A stretch of DNA of 64,000 nucleotides from Hymenobacter metallilatus (lineage in GTDB: Bacteria > Bacteroidota > Bacteroidia > Cytophagales > Hymenobacteraceae), in assembly GCF_003944705.1 (NCBI RefSeq), contig NZ_RWIS01000002.1, forward strand, positions 372,001 through 436,000, given 5' to 3'. The stretch's first letter is position 1. Each line of letters begins with the position of its first letter. This document shows, in pieces, positions 21,754 through 31,826 of this stretch. Under the pieces are notes generated by a model. The model was not told where the DNA came from, did no database searches, and was given only the letters and a program-made list of their open reading frames with translations. The position numbers were made by a program, and so were the translations under genes.

Positions 21754-22902
21754 CTACTGGTCGGCCGTAACGCCCAGGGCTTTGTTGAGGTGGGCGTTGA
21801 TGGTAGCAAACAGGTTGCGCAGCTCCACGGGGGCGTTATCCTCGGCCCGCACCGTTTTGCTGGAGCCATCAGGGTAGGTAATGGTCAGAATGGTAGCGGG
21901 CAGGTCGGTGGCGCCGCTGAGGTAGCTGCTTTCCAGCTTCTGAAACCCAATCAGCTCCGATTCCCGCAGCAGGCCGCTGATAATGGCTGGGTCCAGCTTC
22001 GTGTCACGTTGGCCCTCCACCGGCGCATACCGGAAGCCTTCGTACTGCACGCGGCCGTCGGCGAATAAACGGGCCGTGAAGTGGGGGCAGGTGCCCAGAC
22101 AAGGCGTCCGGCTGAACACCAGTACGGGGTCCTGAGCGGCGGCTTGCTGCTCCTTGGTAGGCCGCACCCCGCCATTTTCTGCCTGGATAACCGGCACTAC
22201 ATCTACCAGGGGGCCACTTTCTTTGCTGGGTTTGATGCCCCCGGTTTCGGCTATGGTTTCAGCAGCAGAAGCCGGGCTCGGAGCCGGCACCGCTACCACA
22301 ACTGGCGTTGGGCCAGGAGCGGGTACCGTTTCGGTCAGGCTTTCTTTGCTGGGCTTAATGCCCCCGGTCGGGTACGGATACGTTTGCTCCAGGCCACCGG
22401 GCGCGGGGGTAGGCGTGGGCACGGCTATATCCTTACTGGGCTTGATACCGCCAGTGGGGTACGGATACGTGGGAGCCGGGCTTGGCGTGGGGGCCGGTGT
22501 AGGCGTAGGGGCCGGCGTAGGCGTCACTGGTTTCGGGGGCTTCACCCCACCCGTTGGGTACGGATACGTCTGGGGTGGGGCCGGGGTGGGCACCGGGTTC
22601 TGGCGGGTAGGGCCGGTGCCCGGAGCCGGCGTTACGGGGCCATGATGAGGTGGGGCCGGTGCCGGTGCCGGCGTATGCCGGACGGGACCCGGATACGACG
22701 GCGGCGGGGCCGTGGCTACCGTCGGGTACGCGGTACGGGGACCCGGAGCCGGCTCCCACCGGCCGCGCGGGGGCTGCCGCCGGGGGCCGTTGCTTACCGT
22801 AGGCCCATCAGTAGCAGCCGGCACGTAGTAGTTTACCGTGCAGGCCGGCAAGGCTGCCAGTCCCAGCAGGGTAATAATCGGAACGAGTAGAGAAGAGCGC
22901 AT
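21754..22902 (-). CDS. Proline-rich lipoprotein with C-terminal DUF6438-like domain
   Basis: 382 residues. The lipobox is LAALPAC near residue 21. Residues about 30-245 are Pro/Thr/Ala-rich and carry five spaced copies of a short motif of the form GG[IV][KR]P[PST]K, three of them preceded by TYPYPT. The C-terminal 120 residues (VFSRTPCLGTCPHFTARLFADGRVQYEGFRY ...) match the DUF6438 pattern, with two Cys in PCLGTCP. The product is probably anchored in the outer membrane with the Pro-rich part as an extended spacer. Function unknown. Confidence 0.7.
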   Translation of the reverse strand: MRSSLLVPIITLLGLAALPACTVNYYVPAATDGPTVSNGPRRQPPRGRWEPAPGPRTAYPTVATAPPPSYPGPVRHTPAPAPAPPHHGPVTPAPGTGPTRQNPVPTPAPPQTYPYPTGGVKPPKPVTPTPAPTPTPAPTPSPAPTYPYPTGGIKPSKDIAVPTPTPAPGGLEQTYPYPTGGIKPSKESLTETVPAPGPTPVVVAVPAPSPASAAETIAETGGIKPSKESGPLVDVVPVIQAENGGVRPTKEQQAAAQDPVLVFSRTPCLGTCPHFTARLFADGRVQYEGFRYAPVEGQRDTKLDPAIISGLLRESELIGFQKLESSYLSGATDLPATILTITYPDGSSKTVRAEDNAPVELRNLFATINAHLNKALGVTADQ

Positions 22903-22975
22903 GGCGGGAAACGGGAGAGAGGTGCGAACAGCAATATAGCTGAAACCCTATAGCCAAACTTGATGCCAGATCTGA

Positions 22976-23013
22976 AAAACGCCCCGCTACCACAGCGGGT
23001 AACGGGGCGTTTT
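22976..23013 (-). terminator. Terminator after yidC
   Basis: Arms 22976-22986 and 23003-23013 (AAAACGCCCCG paired with CGGGGCGTTTT). Read on the minus strand it follows the yidC stop codon by 24 bases and ends in a T-run. Confidence 0.8.
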
Positions 23014-23037
23014 GCGGGGTCCGTAGCAGGCGGCCGA

Positions 23038-24924
23038 TTAGGAACGGCGCGTTTTGCGGGGTTTTTTGGGCGAGATGTCCGCCGCGCCCGTGCCGGACTC
23101 TGCGTCGGTATCTTCGTCGGGAGCAGTAGCTGCGGTACGGCTGGTCTGCCTCGACTGGGCTTCCTTTTCCTGAGCAGCCTTCATGGCATCCTGCAGGCGG
23201 GCCGCAAAGCCGCTGGGCTTCTTGTCCTTATTCTTCTCTTTGTTGGCTTCCAGCTTGGCCCGCACCTTGGTATCATCCACGAAGCGGCGGGTAATGGCCT
23301 GCTGGGCCATTGTTACCAGGTTGGATACCAGGTAGTACCAAGTCAGGCCGGCGGCAAAGCTGTTGAGCACGAAGAAGAAAATCAACGGCATCAGGTAGCT
23401 GTAGAACTTCATCGGACCCTGCATGGCGGCCGGGTTGCTCTGGTTGCTCTGGTAGGTCATGGCCAGCGTAGAAATGGTCATGAGCACCGTAAATAGGCTA
23501 ATATGGTTGCCCAGGAACGGCACCGTAAACGGCAGCTTAATCAGGTCGTCGTAGGTACTCAGGTCATGGGCCCAGAGGAAGGGCTGTTGGCGCAGTTCAA
23601 TGGCGTTCGGGAAGAACTGGAACATGGCAAACAGAATCGGGATGGTGAGCAGGGTGGGCACGCAGCCACTGAGCGGGTTTACGCCCATGCTCTGGTGCAG
23701 CTTCATGGTTTCCTGCTGCTGCTTCACCTGGTCGTCGGGGTACTTGGCCTTGATGGCGTCCAGCTCCGGCTTCAACACCTTCATTTTGGCCTGGCTCTCG
23801 TAGGTTTTGTACGTGAGCGGCCAGGTTACCAGCTTAATCAACACTACCAGCAGCACAATGATAATGCCGTAGGAGCTGATGAACTGCTCCAGGAAGTGAA
23901 ACACCGGCAGTACCACGAAGCGGTTTACCCACCGGAATAAGCCCCAGCCCAGGTACACGTTCCGGTCAAAATCAGGCGCCACTTCCTTCAGAATATTGAA
24001 GGAGTTCGGACCGAAGTAAAAGCGGAAATTCGCCTTGCCCTGCTGCACATCGGCCACCGGAATTGCCAGGGTCGAGGTCAGGGTCTTAATGTAAGTAGAG
24101 TCGTTGAGGTCAACGGTAGCGTTCAACTGCCCCGAGGAGAACTCCCGGTCGGCTACAATACCCGCCACGAAGAAGTCGTGCTTGTGGGCCACCCATTTCA
24201 TGGGCTCAGTTACCTTAATTTCCTCGGGGTTTTCCGAGGCTTCGGCTAGGGCTGTATGGTCGCCGGAGCTCAGGTACCGGTTGATGGTGGTGTGGTTGCG
24301 GTTCTGCTTACGGTCCTGCTCGGTCTGGCGCACGTTGTCCACGAACGTAAACGTAAGCGGCTCCTGGGCCATGGAAGCCGTCAGGCCATTGAAGCGCAGG
24401 TTATAGCTCAGCTCGTAGCTAGTAGCCGGCAACGTGTACAACTGCTCAATCTGCCCTCCGGCCACGTCGGCCACGAAGCGCAGAGCGTTGCTGCCCTGGG
24501 GCTCGGCCCGGAAATACAGGTCCGAGAGCTTCACCTGGCGGCCATCGGTGGTGCGGAAGCGGGTATCGAGCTGGGCACTTTTGGCGTCAAAAATATCCAG
24601 CGGCTGCCCAAAGAACGTTTTGTATTTGTTCAGGCGCGCAGCCTGCACCCGGCCGCCTTTCGAGGAAAACGTTACCGTAAGCCGGTCATTCTTCAGCTCC
24701 AGGGTTTGGGCCGTGCCTTGGGCAGCGGCGGCAAACGAGCCCAGCTGCCGGGCCAGCGCCACCGAATCGGGAGCCGCGGGAGTGGCACCGGGCGCGCTGG
24801 GAGCAGCGGCAGCCGTGGTTTTGGCGGGGGCGGCCTTCTCCGGCTGCGGCTTAGGCGCAAACTGGAGGTAAATCAGAAGCAAGGCGGCCATCAGGAAGAC
24901 GCCAATTGCTGAATTTCTGTCCAT
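23038..24924 (-). CDS. yidC: Membrane protein insertase YidC
   Basis: 628 residues. N-terminal membrane anchor (SAIGVFLMAALLLIYLQF), an Ala/Pro-rich linker, a large periplasmic beta domain (about residues 60-340), then the conserved insertase core with five membrane segments: FLEQFISSYGIIIVLLVVLIKLVTWPLTYKTYESQAKMKVLKPELDAIKAKY, MGVNPLSGCVPTLLTIPILFAMFQFF and a final segment around FYSYLMPLIFFFVLNSFAAGLTWYYLVSNLV. The positively charged tail (KKPRKTRRS) can contact ribosomes. It inserts and folds inner-membrane proteins, with or without SecYEG. It follows pyrG in the same direction; a heptad hairpin lies between them. Confidence 0.98.
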   Translation of the reverse strand: MDRNSAIGVFLMAALLLIYLQFAPKPQPEKAAPAKTTAAAAPSAPGATPAAPDSVALARQLGSFAAAAQGTAQTLELKNDRLTVTFSSKGGRVQAARLNKYKTFFGQPLDIFDAKSAQLDTRFRTTDGRQVKLSDLYFRAEPQGSNALRFVADVAGGQIEQLYTLPATSYELSYNLRFNGLTASMAQEPLTFTFVDNVRQTEQDRKQNRNHTTINRYLSSGDHTALAEASENPEEIKVTEPMKWVAHKHDFFVAGIVADREFSSGQLNATVDLNDSTYIKTLTSTLAIPVADVQQGKANFRFYFGPNSFNILKEVAPDFDRNVYLGWGLFRWVNRFVVLPVFHFLEQFISSYGIIIVLLVVLIKLVTWPLTYKTYESQAKMKVLKPELDAIKAKYPDDQVKQQQETMKLHQSMGVNPLSGCVPTLLTIPILFAMFQFFPNAIELRQQPFLWAHDLSTYDDLIKLPFTVPFLGNHISLFTVLMTISTLAMTYQSNQSNPAAMQGPMKFYSYLMPLIFFFVLNSFAAGLTWYYLVSNLVTMAQQAITRRFVDDTKVRAKLEANKEKNKDKKPSGFAARLQDAMKAAQEKEAQSRQTSRTAATAPDEDTDAESGTGAADISPKKPRKTRRS

Positions 24925-25044
24925 TCAGGTACTGGTGAAGCAAACAAATAAGAAGCAGGGCCACCAGCAAAAATCCGGCAACCCTGCTACAAAGGTCGGT
25001 GTTGTCAGGCGAATATTTTTCGCGGCGGCTTTTTTGTCAGGAAA

Positions 25045-25174
25045 GATGAAATGGTGAGGTGGTGAAATGGTGAGTTTTATATTCGGCTGCCGCTTACGGC
25101 GCGGCTTGCGCAGCACCGGACCTCTGAGCCTTCTCAAACAGGAAACTCACCATTTCACCAGTTCACTAGCTCAC

Positions 25175-25177
<3 letters not shown>
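25045..25177. repeat. Heptad-unit hairpin between pyrG and yidC
   Basis: The left arm (25045-25077) and right arm (25143-25177) share complementary words built on GGTGAAA, TGGTGAG and AGTGAAC with 7-base spacing. The right arm includes the pyrG stop codon. The 65-base interior contains CGCTTACGGCGCGG-type GC-rich sequence. Pairing is imperfect but long. Confidence 0.7.
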
Positions 25178-26839
<1,662 letters not shown>

Positions 26840-26913
26840 TTATCTCCGGCCGGCCGGGCTTGCAGGTTGTTTTTTTTGGGGTAAGAAGACAGGGTTTTTG
26901 TCTAACAAACATA

Positions 26914-26949
26914 GAACTTCCTTCCGAGCGAAGCCGAGGAAGGAAGTTC
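26914..26949. repeat. CATTCCGAGC-type inverted repeat
   Basis: 12-base perfect arms (26914-26925 and 26938-26949, GAACTTCCTTCC and its complement) around GAGCGAAGCCGA. This is the same design as the copies at 6962-6996 and 47447-47680, with changed arm bases that keep pairing, which suggests selection for the hairpin. Confidence 0.8.
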
Positions 26950-26962
26950 ACCCAGGTTCACT

Positions 26963-27619
26963 CTACTTCAACTCCGCTGAGCCAATTACCTCCTCCAGCG
27001 GGCCGGAGGTAGCCAGCTGCAAGCGCAGCGTATCGGCGTCGGCATCCAGCTGGGGGCGGATCTGGTCGAGGGCCAGGCGCAGGGCCTGCACGTCGGAGAG
27101 GCGGGCGGCTTTCGACTGGCTGTAGCCGTGGTACATGGCCACGCGCACCTTGCTGCGGCCAGAACCGGCGTAAGTACCAATCACCTCGCCCCGGGCGTTG
27201 ATAATTTGAATTTCGGCCGTTACGTTGGTGCGGTACCACTCCAGCGGTACGCCCAACAGGCTGGGGGTCATTAGGGTAAGCATCTGCACAGCCTGCAGCA
27301 GGTGCCCGGTGCGCTGCTGCTCCACCTTGGTTACCATAAATTTAGCGTAGCCGTAGCGGACGGTGTCATCCTGGGGCTCGGCCAGGTGGTAGGCCAGCTC
27401 CTGCCGGAACACCTTACTGGCATCATCGGGGTGGGCGCCTTCACCTTCCGCCGAATTCAGCGGGCCGGGTTCCACCACGGCTTCCAGTTTGGGCAATCGG
27501 CCCAGTGCTACCGAGTTGTTGGAGCGAATGGTCCGGTAAACGGCCTTTTCCGTTGATTTACAGCCGGCAAGGGCCAGAAACCCCCCTAAACAAAGGAGAA
27601 AAGTGTAGCGGTGCATCAT
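26963..27619 (-). CDS. Putative lipoprotein of unknown function
   Basis: 218 residues from the first of two adjacent ATG codons (27619 and 27616). Lipobox LALAGC at about residue 20, then KSTEKAVYRTIRSNNS. The body has an alpha/beta pattern with RYGYAKFMVTKVEQQRTGHLL, LLGVPLEWYRTNVTAEIQIINARGEVIGTYAGSG and ALRLALDQIRPQL. The middle resembles periplasmic lipoproteins that report on unfolded or assembly states, but I do not recognise a named family. It lies between pyrG and the symporter gene, all on the minus strand, with a CATTCCGAGC-type repeat after it. Confidence 0.7.
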   Translation of the reverse strand: MMHRYTFLLCLGGFLALAGCKSTEKAVYRTIRSNNSVALGRLPKLEAVVEPGPLNSAEGEGAHPDDASKVFRQELAYHLAEPQDDTVRYGYAKFMVTKVEQQRTGHLLQAVQMLTLMTPSLLGVPLEWYRTNVTAEIQIINARGEVIGTYAGSGRSKVRVAMYHGYSQSKAARLSDVQALRLALDQIRPQLDADADTLRLQLATSGPLEEVIGSAELK

Positions 27620-27773
27620 TCGAAAGAGGATAAGCAGAAGGCGGCTATTCAGGAAGAAGTCCAAAAATAACTGGTAAGTGCCCCTTATGGTACTCGCGTA
27701 GATAGAAAGTACGTAGAAACTCGATGAACAGCCGAGAATCAGTCGATTACCGAGTACTACATCTGGCCGAAAA

Positions 27774-27810
27774 AACATTTCCCTGCCGGGGCAACCGGCA
27801 GGGAAATGTT
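27774..27810 (-). terminator. Terminator after the dicarboxylate symporter gene
   Basis: Perfect 16-base arms 27774-27789 and 27795-27810 (AACATTTCCCTGCCGG and its complement) with a 5-base loop. Read on the minus strand it lies 27 bases after the symporter stop and runs into a short T-run. Confidence 0.85.
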
Positions 27811-27836
27811 GGCATAATCCGAACGGGCACCGCCGC

Positions 27837-29258
27837 CTAGTGCGCGTGCCGGGCCAGGGAGCTGTCGGCCTCGGCCAGGTCCTGCAAGGGTTCCGGGGCC
27901 ACGTAGTTGTCGATAAACTCACCCTCCCAGCGGGCTACCACAGCCGTGGCCAGGCAGTTGCCCATTACGTTCACGGCGGTACGGGCCATGTCCATCAGCG
28001 CATCAATACCCAGGATGATGAACACCGGCCAGGACGGCAGGTTAAAGGAGGCTACCGTAGCCAGCAGAATCACCAGCGAGGCGCGTGGTACCCCGGCTAC
28101 GCCTTTCGAGGTCAGCATCAGCGTAAACACCATCACCAGCTGCTGGCCAAACGTGAGGTCGACGCCGGCAGCCTGGGCTACAAAGATGGCGGCCAGAGAG
28201 AGGTAGAGCGTGGTGCCGTCGAGGTTGAAGGAGTAGCCCGTGGGCATCACGAAGGCCACAATGCGGCGCGGCACCCCAATGCTTTCCATGGCTTCCATGG
28301 CCCGGGGCAGAGCGGCCTCCGAGGAGGTTGTGGCAAAGGCGATACTCACCGGCTCGGCAATGGCCTGTACAAACCGCTTGAGCGGAATACGGGCCAGCAG
28401 GGCAATAGGCACCAGAATAAGCAGCACGAAGGCAAACAGGGCTCCGTACAGCGTAAGTAGCAGCTTAAATGCGTTGAGCAAAGGGGCAAACCCCATTTTA
28501 CCTACCGTATAAGCCAGGGCTCCGCCCACGCCCAGGGGAGCAAAAAACATTACTACATTGGTGAATTTGAACATCACCTCCGAGAGGCTTTCCGTCCACT
28601 GCAGCATGGGCTGCCGGTGTTTCTGGTGTACCATCGCCAGGCCAATGGCAAAAATGATGGCAAACACCACTACCTGTAGCACCTGCCCCTCAGCAACCGA
28701 TTTGGCAATGTTTTCGGGGAAGATGTGCAGAATAATGTCGGCGGTAGTTTGCTTCACGGTGGCCAGCTGCTCGGTGTCAGCCGCAAGGCCGCTGCGGTCC
28801 ACGCCCTCCCCGGCCCGGGTGAGGTTGATGGCCGCCAGCCCGATAAACAGGGCGAAGGTGGTAACTACCTCAAAGTACACCAGCGCCTTGAGTCCCATCT
28901 TGCCCACTTGCTTAAGGTCGGCGTGGCCGGCAATGCCCACTACCAGTGTGGCAAATACCAGCGGGGCAATAATAGTCTTCACCAGCCGCAGAAATACGTC
29001 GCTGAGTACTTTCAGCTCCACGGCCTGCTTCGGGAAATCGTGGCCGATTTCGGCCCCTACCAACATGCTTACCACAATCCAGAACGTAATGGAGCGGCGC
29101 TGGATGGCCAGCGCACCTACTCCGGCCAGGGCTAGCCAGCGCACAATCAACGCTATTGTGGGGTCGAGGGCGGGAGGCGTTTGGGCGGTCAGCACCGTGA
29201 GTACAGCCGCTACCAGGAACAGAATAAGAACGAGAAGCGAGAGTCGCGAAAACTTCAT
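27837..29258 (-). CDS. Dicarboxylate/amino acid:cation symporter (DAACS family, GltP/DctA-like)
   Basis: 473 residues from ATG at 29258. It has eight or more membrane segments, and the family hallmarks are visible: TLVVGIAGHADLKQVGKMG, the serine-rich re-entrant loop AIAEPVSIAFATTSSEAALPRAMEAME, MPTGYSFNLDGTTLYLSLAAIFVAQAAG and the second re-entrant loop LTSKGVAGVPRASLVIL, followed by GIDALMDMARTAVNVMGNCLA with the Asp residues that bind substrate and cation. It imports glutamate, aspartate or C4-dicarboxylates with sodium or protons. It is monocistronic, with its own terminator. Confidence 0.95.
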   Translation of the reverse strand: MKFSRLSLLVLILFLVAAVLTVLTAQTPPALDPTIALIVRWLALAGVGALAIQRRSITFWIVVSMLVGAEIGHDFPKQAVELKVLSDVFLRLVKTIIAPLVFATLVVGIAGHADLKQVGKMGLKALVYFEVVTTFALFIGLAAINLTRAGEGVDRSGLAADTEQLATVKQTTADIILHIFPENIAKSVAEGQVLQVVVFAIIFAIGLAMVHQKHRQPMLQWTESLSEVMFKFTNVVMFFAPLGVGGALAYTVGKMGFAPLLNAFKLLLTLYGALFAFVLLILVPIALLARIPLKRFVQAIAEPVSIAFATTSSEAALPRAMEAMESIGVPRRIVAFVMPTGYSFNLDGTTLYLSLAAIFVAQAAGVDLTFGQQLVMVFTLMLTSKGVAGVPRASLVILLATVASFNLPSWPVFIILGIDALMDMARTAVNVMGNCLATAVVARWEGEFIDNYVAPEPLQDLAEADSSLARHAH

Positions 29259-29436
29259 GCGCGGCAATTCAGGGGGAAAGGAAACAGTGGGAATCAGGCA
29301 AAGATAGGGTTCCTATAGCTGAGAAATGTGCCCGAAGAAGTAGCTTGGCCCGGGCTTCCCGATTTTGCGTCTCTGCCGGATTATTACGCCTTTCTTTTTC
29401 TCACGTCACTTCTGCCCCTCCGCTCTGCCTTCCACC

Positions 29437-30438
29437 ATGCTTACTTGGTCCATTACTCCCCTGGTGCTGCCGCTGCGCTACACCTGGAAAATCTCCCGCA
29501 ATGCCTCCACCTCCAAAACCAACCTGCTAGTGCAGGTAACAGGCGGTGCATGGAGCGGGCAGGGCGAAGCTGCTCCCAACGTGCGGTACAATGAGTCGCC
29601 GGAGGGCCTGCAGCAGGAGTTTGCCCAGTTGCAGGCAGCCGGCCTGGGCGAGTGTGAAACCCTGGAGGAACTGACCATCTTCCTGAGCCAGCAGCAACCG
29701 GCACATGCCCTGCGCTTCGCGCTGGAGGCAGCCTTTGTGCATCGGGAGGCCGCCCGTACAGGCCAAACGGTGCCGCAGTGGCTGGGAGTGCCAGCGCCGG
29801 CAGCAGACGTGGGCACGGCCGTTACCCTGCCCATCATGGAGCCGGGCGAGGTGGCGGGCTTTGTGCAGGCGCAGGGGCTGGGCCGGTTCCCGGTGCTGAA
29901 AGTGAAGGTAAACCGGGAAGGAGCCACCGACCTGCTGGGAGAGGTAACGCGCCTGCTGCCGGGGCATCCGCTGATTGTGGATGGCAACGAGGCCTGGACC
30001 GATGCCGACAGTCTGCGCCGAAGCTGGGAGCAGATACGGGCCTTGCCCGGCCTGCACGTGCGCCTGCTGGAACAGCCCCTGCCTGCTGCCTGTACCGATG
30101 ATTATCGGGCGCTGAAAGGCCAGCTGCACTGCCCGGTTTTCGCCGATGAGTCGGTAACTGATGCGGCCGATTTTGCCGACATAGCCCGGCAGTTCGATGG
30201 GGTGAATATGAAGCTGATGAAAGCCGGCGGCTACCTCAACGGCTTGCGAATTCTGCGTGAAACCCGTACCCACGGCTTGCAAACCATGCTCGGCTGCATG
30301 GTAGAAACTTCCCTGGGAATTTGGTCGGCGCTGCAGGTAAGCGCCCTGGCTGACGTGCACGACCTGGACGGCTTCGTCATTCTGCAACACGAGCCCTTTG
30401 GGCTGGTGTGGGAACAGGAGGGAAGGTTGAGGATATAG
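29437..30438 (+). CDS. Enolase-superfamily dipeptide (L-Ala-D/L-Glu) epimerase
   Basis: 333 residues from ATG at 29437. The mandelate racemase/MLE-like barrel motifs are present: KVKV (catalytic Lys of the K-x-K motif), LIVDGNEAW (metal Asp), RLLEQPL (metal Glu), VFADESV (metal Asp) and VNMKLMKAGG (second catalytic Lys). This set and the size fit dipeptide epimerases that act on muropeptide-derived L-Ala-D-Glu. It would work in the cytoplasm on recycled peptidoglycan peptides. The last codons and stop lie inside a 7-base repeat that begins a long hairpin to the convergent gene. Confidence 0.85.
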   Translation: MLTWSITPLVLPLRYTWKISRNASTSKTNLLVQVTGGAWSGQGEAAPNVRYNESPEGLQQEFAQLQAAGLGECETLEELTIFLSQQQPAHALRFALEAAFVHREAARTGQTVPQWLGVPAPAADVGTAVTLPIMEPGEVAGFVQAQGLGRFPVLKVKVNREGATDLLGEVTRLLPGHPLIVDGNEAWTDADSLRRSWEQIRALPGLHVRLLEQPLPAACTDDYRALKGQLHCPVFADESVTDAADFADIARQFDGVNMKLMKAGGYLNGLRILRETRTHGLQTMLGCMVETSLGIWSALQVSALADVHDLDGFVILQHEPFGLVWEQEGRLRI

Positions 30439-30541
30439 GTAGTAGGTAGTAGGATGAAGGATACCGTTGAACAAAAGTCCTTTATCCTACTACCTTCATC
30501 CCTCATCCCACTACCTCTTCATCCCTCATCCCACTACCTCA
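30425..30541. repeat. Heptad-unit hairpin between convergent genes, overlapping a coding end
   Basis: Left arm (30425-30463) has units GGTTGAG, GATATAG, GTAGTAG, GTAGTAG and GATGAAG. The first two encode the last residues and stop codon of the epimerase gene. The right arm (30485-30541) has the complementary units GTAGTGG, GATGAGG and GATGAAG, longer than the left arm, and ends at the stop codon of the minus-strand gene. Probable bidirectional terminator. Confidence 0.85.
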
Positions 30542-31120
30542 TTTCAGCTTCGCGTCAATGGCCTGAATTTTCTGGTCCAGGGCGGCGGTATCGGTGGGGC
30601 GTTGGGCGTTCGAGCTGAGCAGGCTTATCTTCTGGTTGAGCAGCTGGATCTTCTCGGCCATGAGCCCGATTTTGGTGTTCATCTCCGTCAGGCGGGTTTC
30701 CATGGCGGCCGGGGTGGCCGGGGCCGGACGAGGGTCGACGTAGGTTTCAAACTTGGCATCGGTGGGCACTGTCTTGTCGCCGCGCGACTGGGCCGCGCTG
30801 CCTGGCGTGGCAAACACGACGTCGCCGCTGGGCCGCACGTAATCCCCTTCCCTCAGCGTGGTAATTTTGCCGCCCGGAAACTCTACAATGCCGCTTTTAT
30901 AGTTGATTTTGGTGCCATTGGCCAGCAGCACATTGTGCGTAAGCGGCATGGGGCGGCGTCCGCGCACCTGCACTACTTCGCCATTCTGCATCATAAAACG
31001 GTCGGTGGCGGTAGTTTCAACGGGGCCGGCTACGGGGGCGTTGGTGGTTTGCGCAAAGCCCTGGGCCGTTGCCAGCAACAGCAGGCCCGCAACAACGGAG
31101 GGCAGCAGAGTTTTTTTCAT
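30539..31120 (-). CDS. Secreted DUF6799-like protein with coiled coil
   Basis: 193 residues. Signal peptide MKKTLLPSVVAGLLLLATAQGFAQ. A compact beta-rich domain (DRFMMQNGEVVQVRGRRPMPLTHNVLLANGTKINYKSGIVEFPGGKITTLREGDYV, about residues 40-95) resembles DUF6799. The C-terminal 70 residues (METRLTEMNTKIGLMAEKIQLLNQKISLLSSN ... LDQKIQAIDAKLK) have heptad hydrophobics and should form a coiled coil. Probably periplasmic; function unknown. Confidence 0.75.
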   Translation of the reverse strand: MKKTLLPSVVAGLLLLATAQGFAQTTNAPVAGPVETTATDRFMMQNGEVVQVRGRRPMPLTHNVLLANGTKINYKSGIVEFPGGKITTLREGDYVRPSGDVVFATPGSAAQSRGDKTVPTDAKFETYVDPRPAPATPAAMETRLTEMNTKIGLMAEKIQLLNQKISLLSSNAQRPTDTAALDQKIQAIDAKLK

Positions 31121-31262
31121 GGGGTGGAGGTAGTATGGTAGCTAGTGCAGTGCTGCTTACGCACCGCAGCGCCCGGCGTTTCCATCAGGCACCATAATTG
31201 CCAGACCTTTCAGCAACATTCTGGCAGGTTCTTCTAGTTTTGCAAAAATACTCAGAACTATG

Positions 31263-31293
31263 TTTGCACATTAAATGTATGTACATATATTTG
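31263..31293 (+). promoter_or_regulatory. Bacteroidota promoter with overlapping palindromic operator for the marR-yceI genes
   Basis: TTTG at 31263-31266, exactly 19 bases, then TATATTTG at 31286-31293: a full match to the TTTG-N19-TAnnTTTG consensus. A near-perfect 20-base palindrome (31273-31292, AAATGTATGT facing ACATATATTT, 9 of 10 pairs) covers the spacer and -7 box. That is where a MarR repressor would block transcription, so autoregulation by the next gene is likely. Confidence 0.75.
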
Positions 31294-31322
31294 CAGCGCG
31301 TTCTGTTACTTTCCAGCAGTAC

Positions 31323-31772
31323 ATGAAAATCGAGGACGAAATCAAGCAGCCAGCTTTCAAAGACAACCACCAGAAAGCCCTCATCAATCTGGTGTTTACC
31401 ACGGGCTGGGTGCAGCAGCAGCAGAGCGCCTTATTCAAGGGGTATGGCCTTACGCTGCCGCAGTTCAATATTCTGCGCATTCTGCGGGGGCAGCACCCCA
31501 AGCCCGCTACGGTCAACCTGCTGATAGACCGGATGCTGGACAAAACCAGCAACGCCTCCCGTATTGTGGACAAGCTGGAAGCCAAGCAGCTGGTTACGCG
31601 CACGGTATGTCCCAGCAACCGCCGGGCCGTGGACATCCGCATTACCGAAGCCGGGCTGGAATTGCTGCAGCGGCTGGATGCCGAGCTCGAAACCCGCCGC
31701 AACGGCCTGCAAACCCTGACCGATGAGGAAGCTGCCCAGCTCAGCAACCTTCTGGATAAAATCCGTGACTGA
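31323..31772 (+). CDS. MarR-family transcriptional regulator
   Basis: 149 residues from ATG at 31323 (MKIEDEIKQPAF), 30 bases downstream of the promoter -7 box. The winged helix is clear: YGLTLPQFNILRILRGQHPKPATVNLLIDRMLDKTSNASRIVDKLEAKQLVTRTVCPSNRRAVDIRITEAGLELLQ, where RTxCPSNRRAVDIRIT is the wing with its conserved Asp and Arg. MarR dimers bind short palindromes and release on ligand or oxidant. The yceI gene follows after 54 bases, so it is the probable target along with this gene itself. Confidence 0.92.
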   Translation: MKIEDEIKQPAFKDNHQKALINLVFTTGWVQQQQSALFKGYGLTLPQFNILRILRGQHPKPATVNLLIDRMLDKTSNASRIVDKLEAKQLVTRTVCPSNRRAVDIRITEAGLELLQRLDAELETRRNGLQTLTDEEAAQLSNLLDKIRD

Positions 31773-31826
31773 CGGTTTCAGTTATTCAACTACGCTCATT
31801 TTCACTCCCTTTTTCTGTTTTTCGTC

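Noticed and set aside
29478..30474. Minus-strand frames opposite the epimerase gene
   Set aside because: The plus strand carries all enolase-superfamily catalytic motifs; the minus frames have none.
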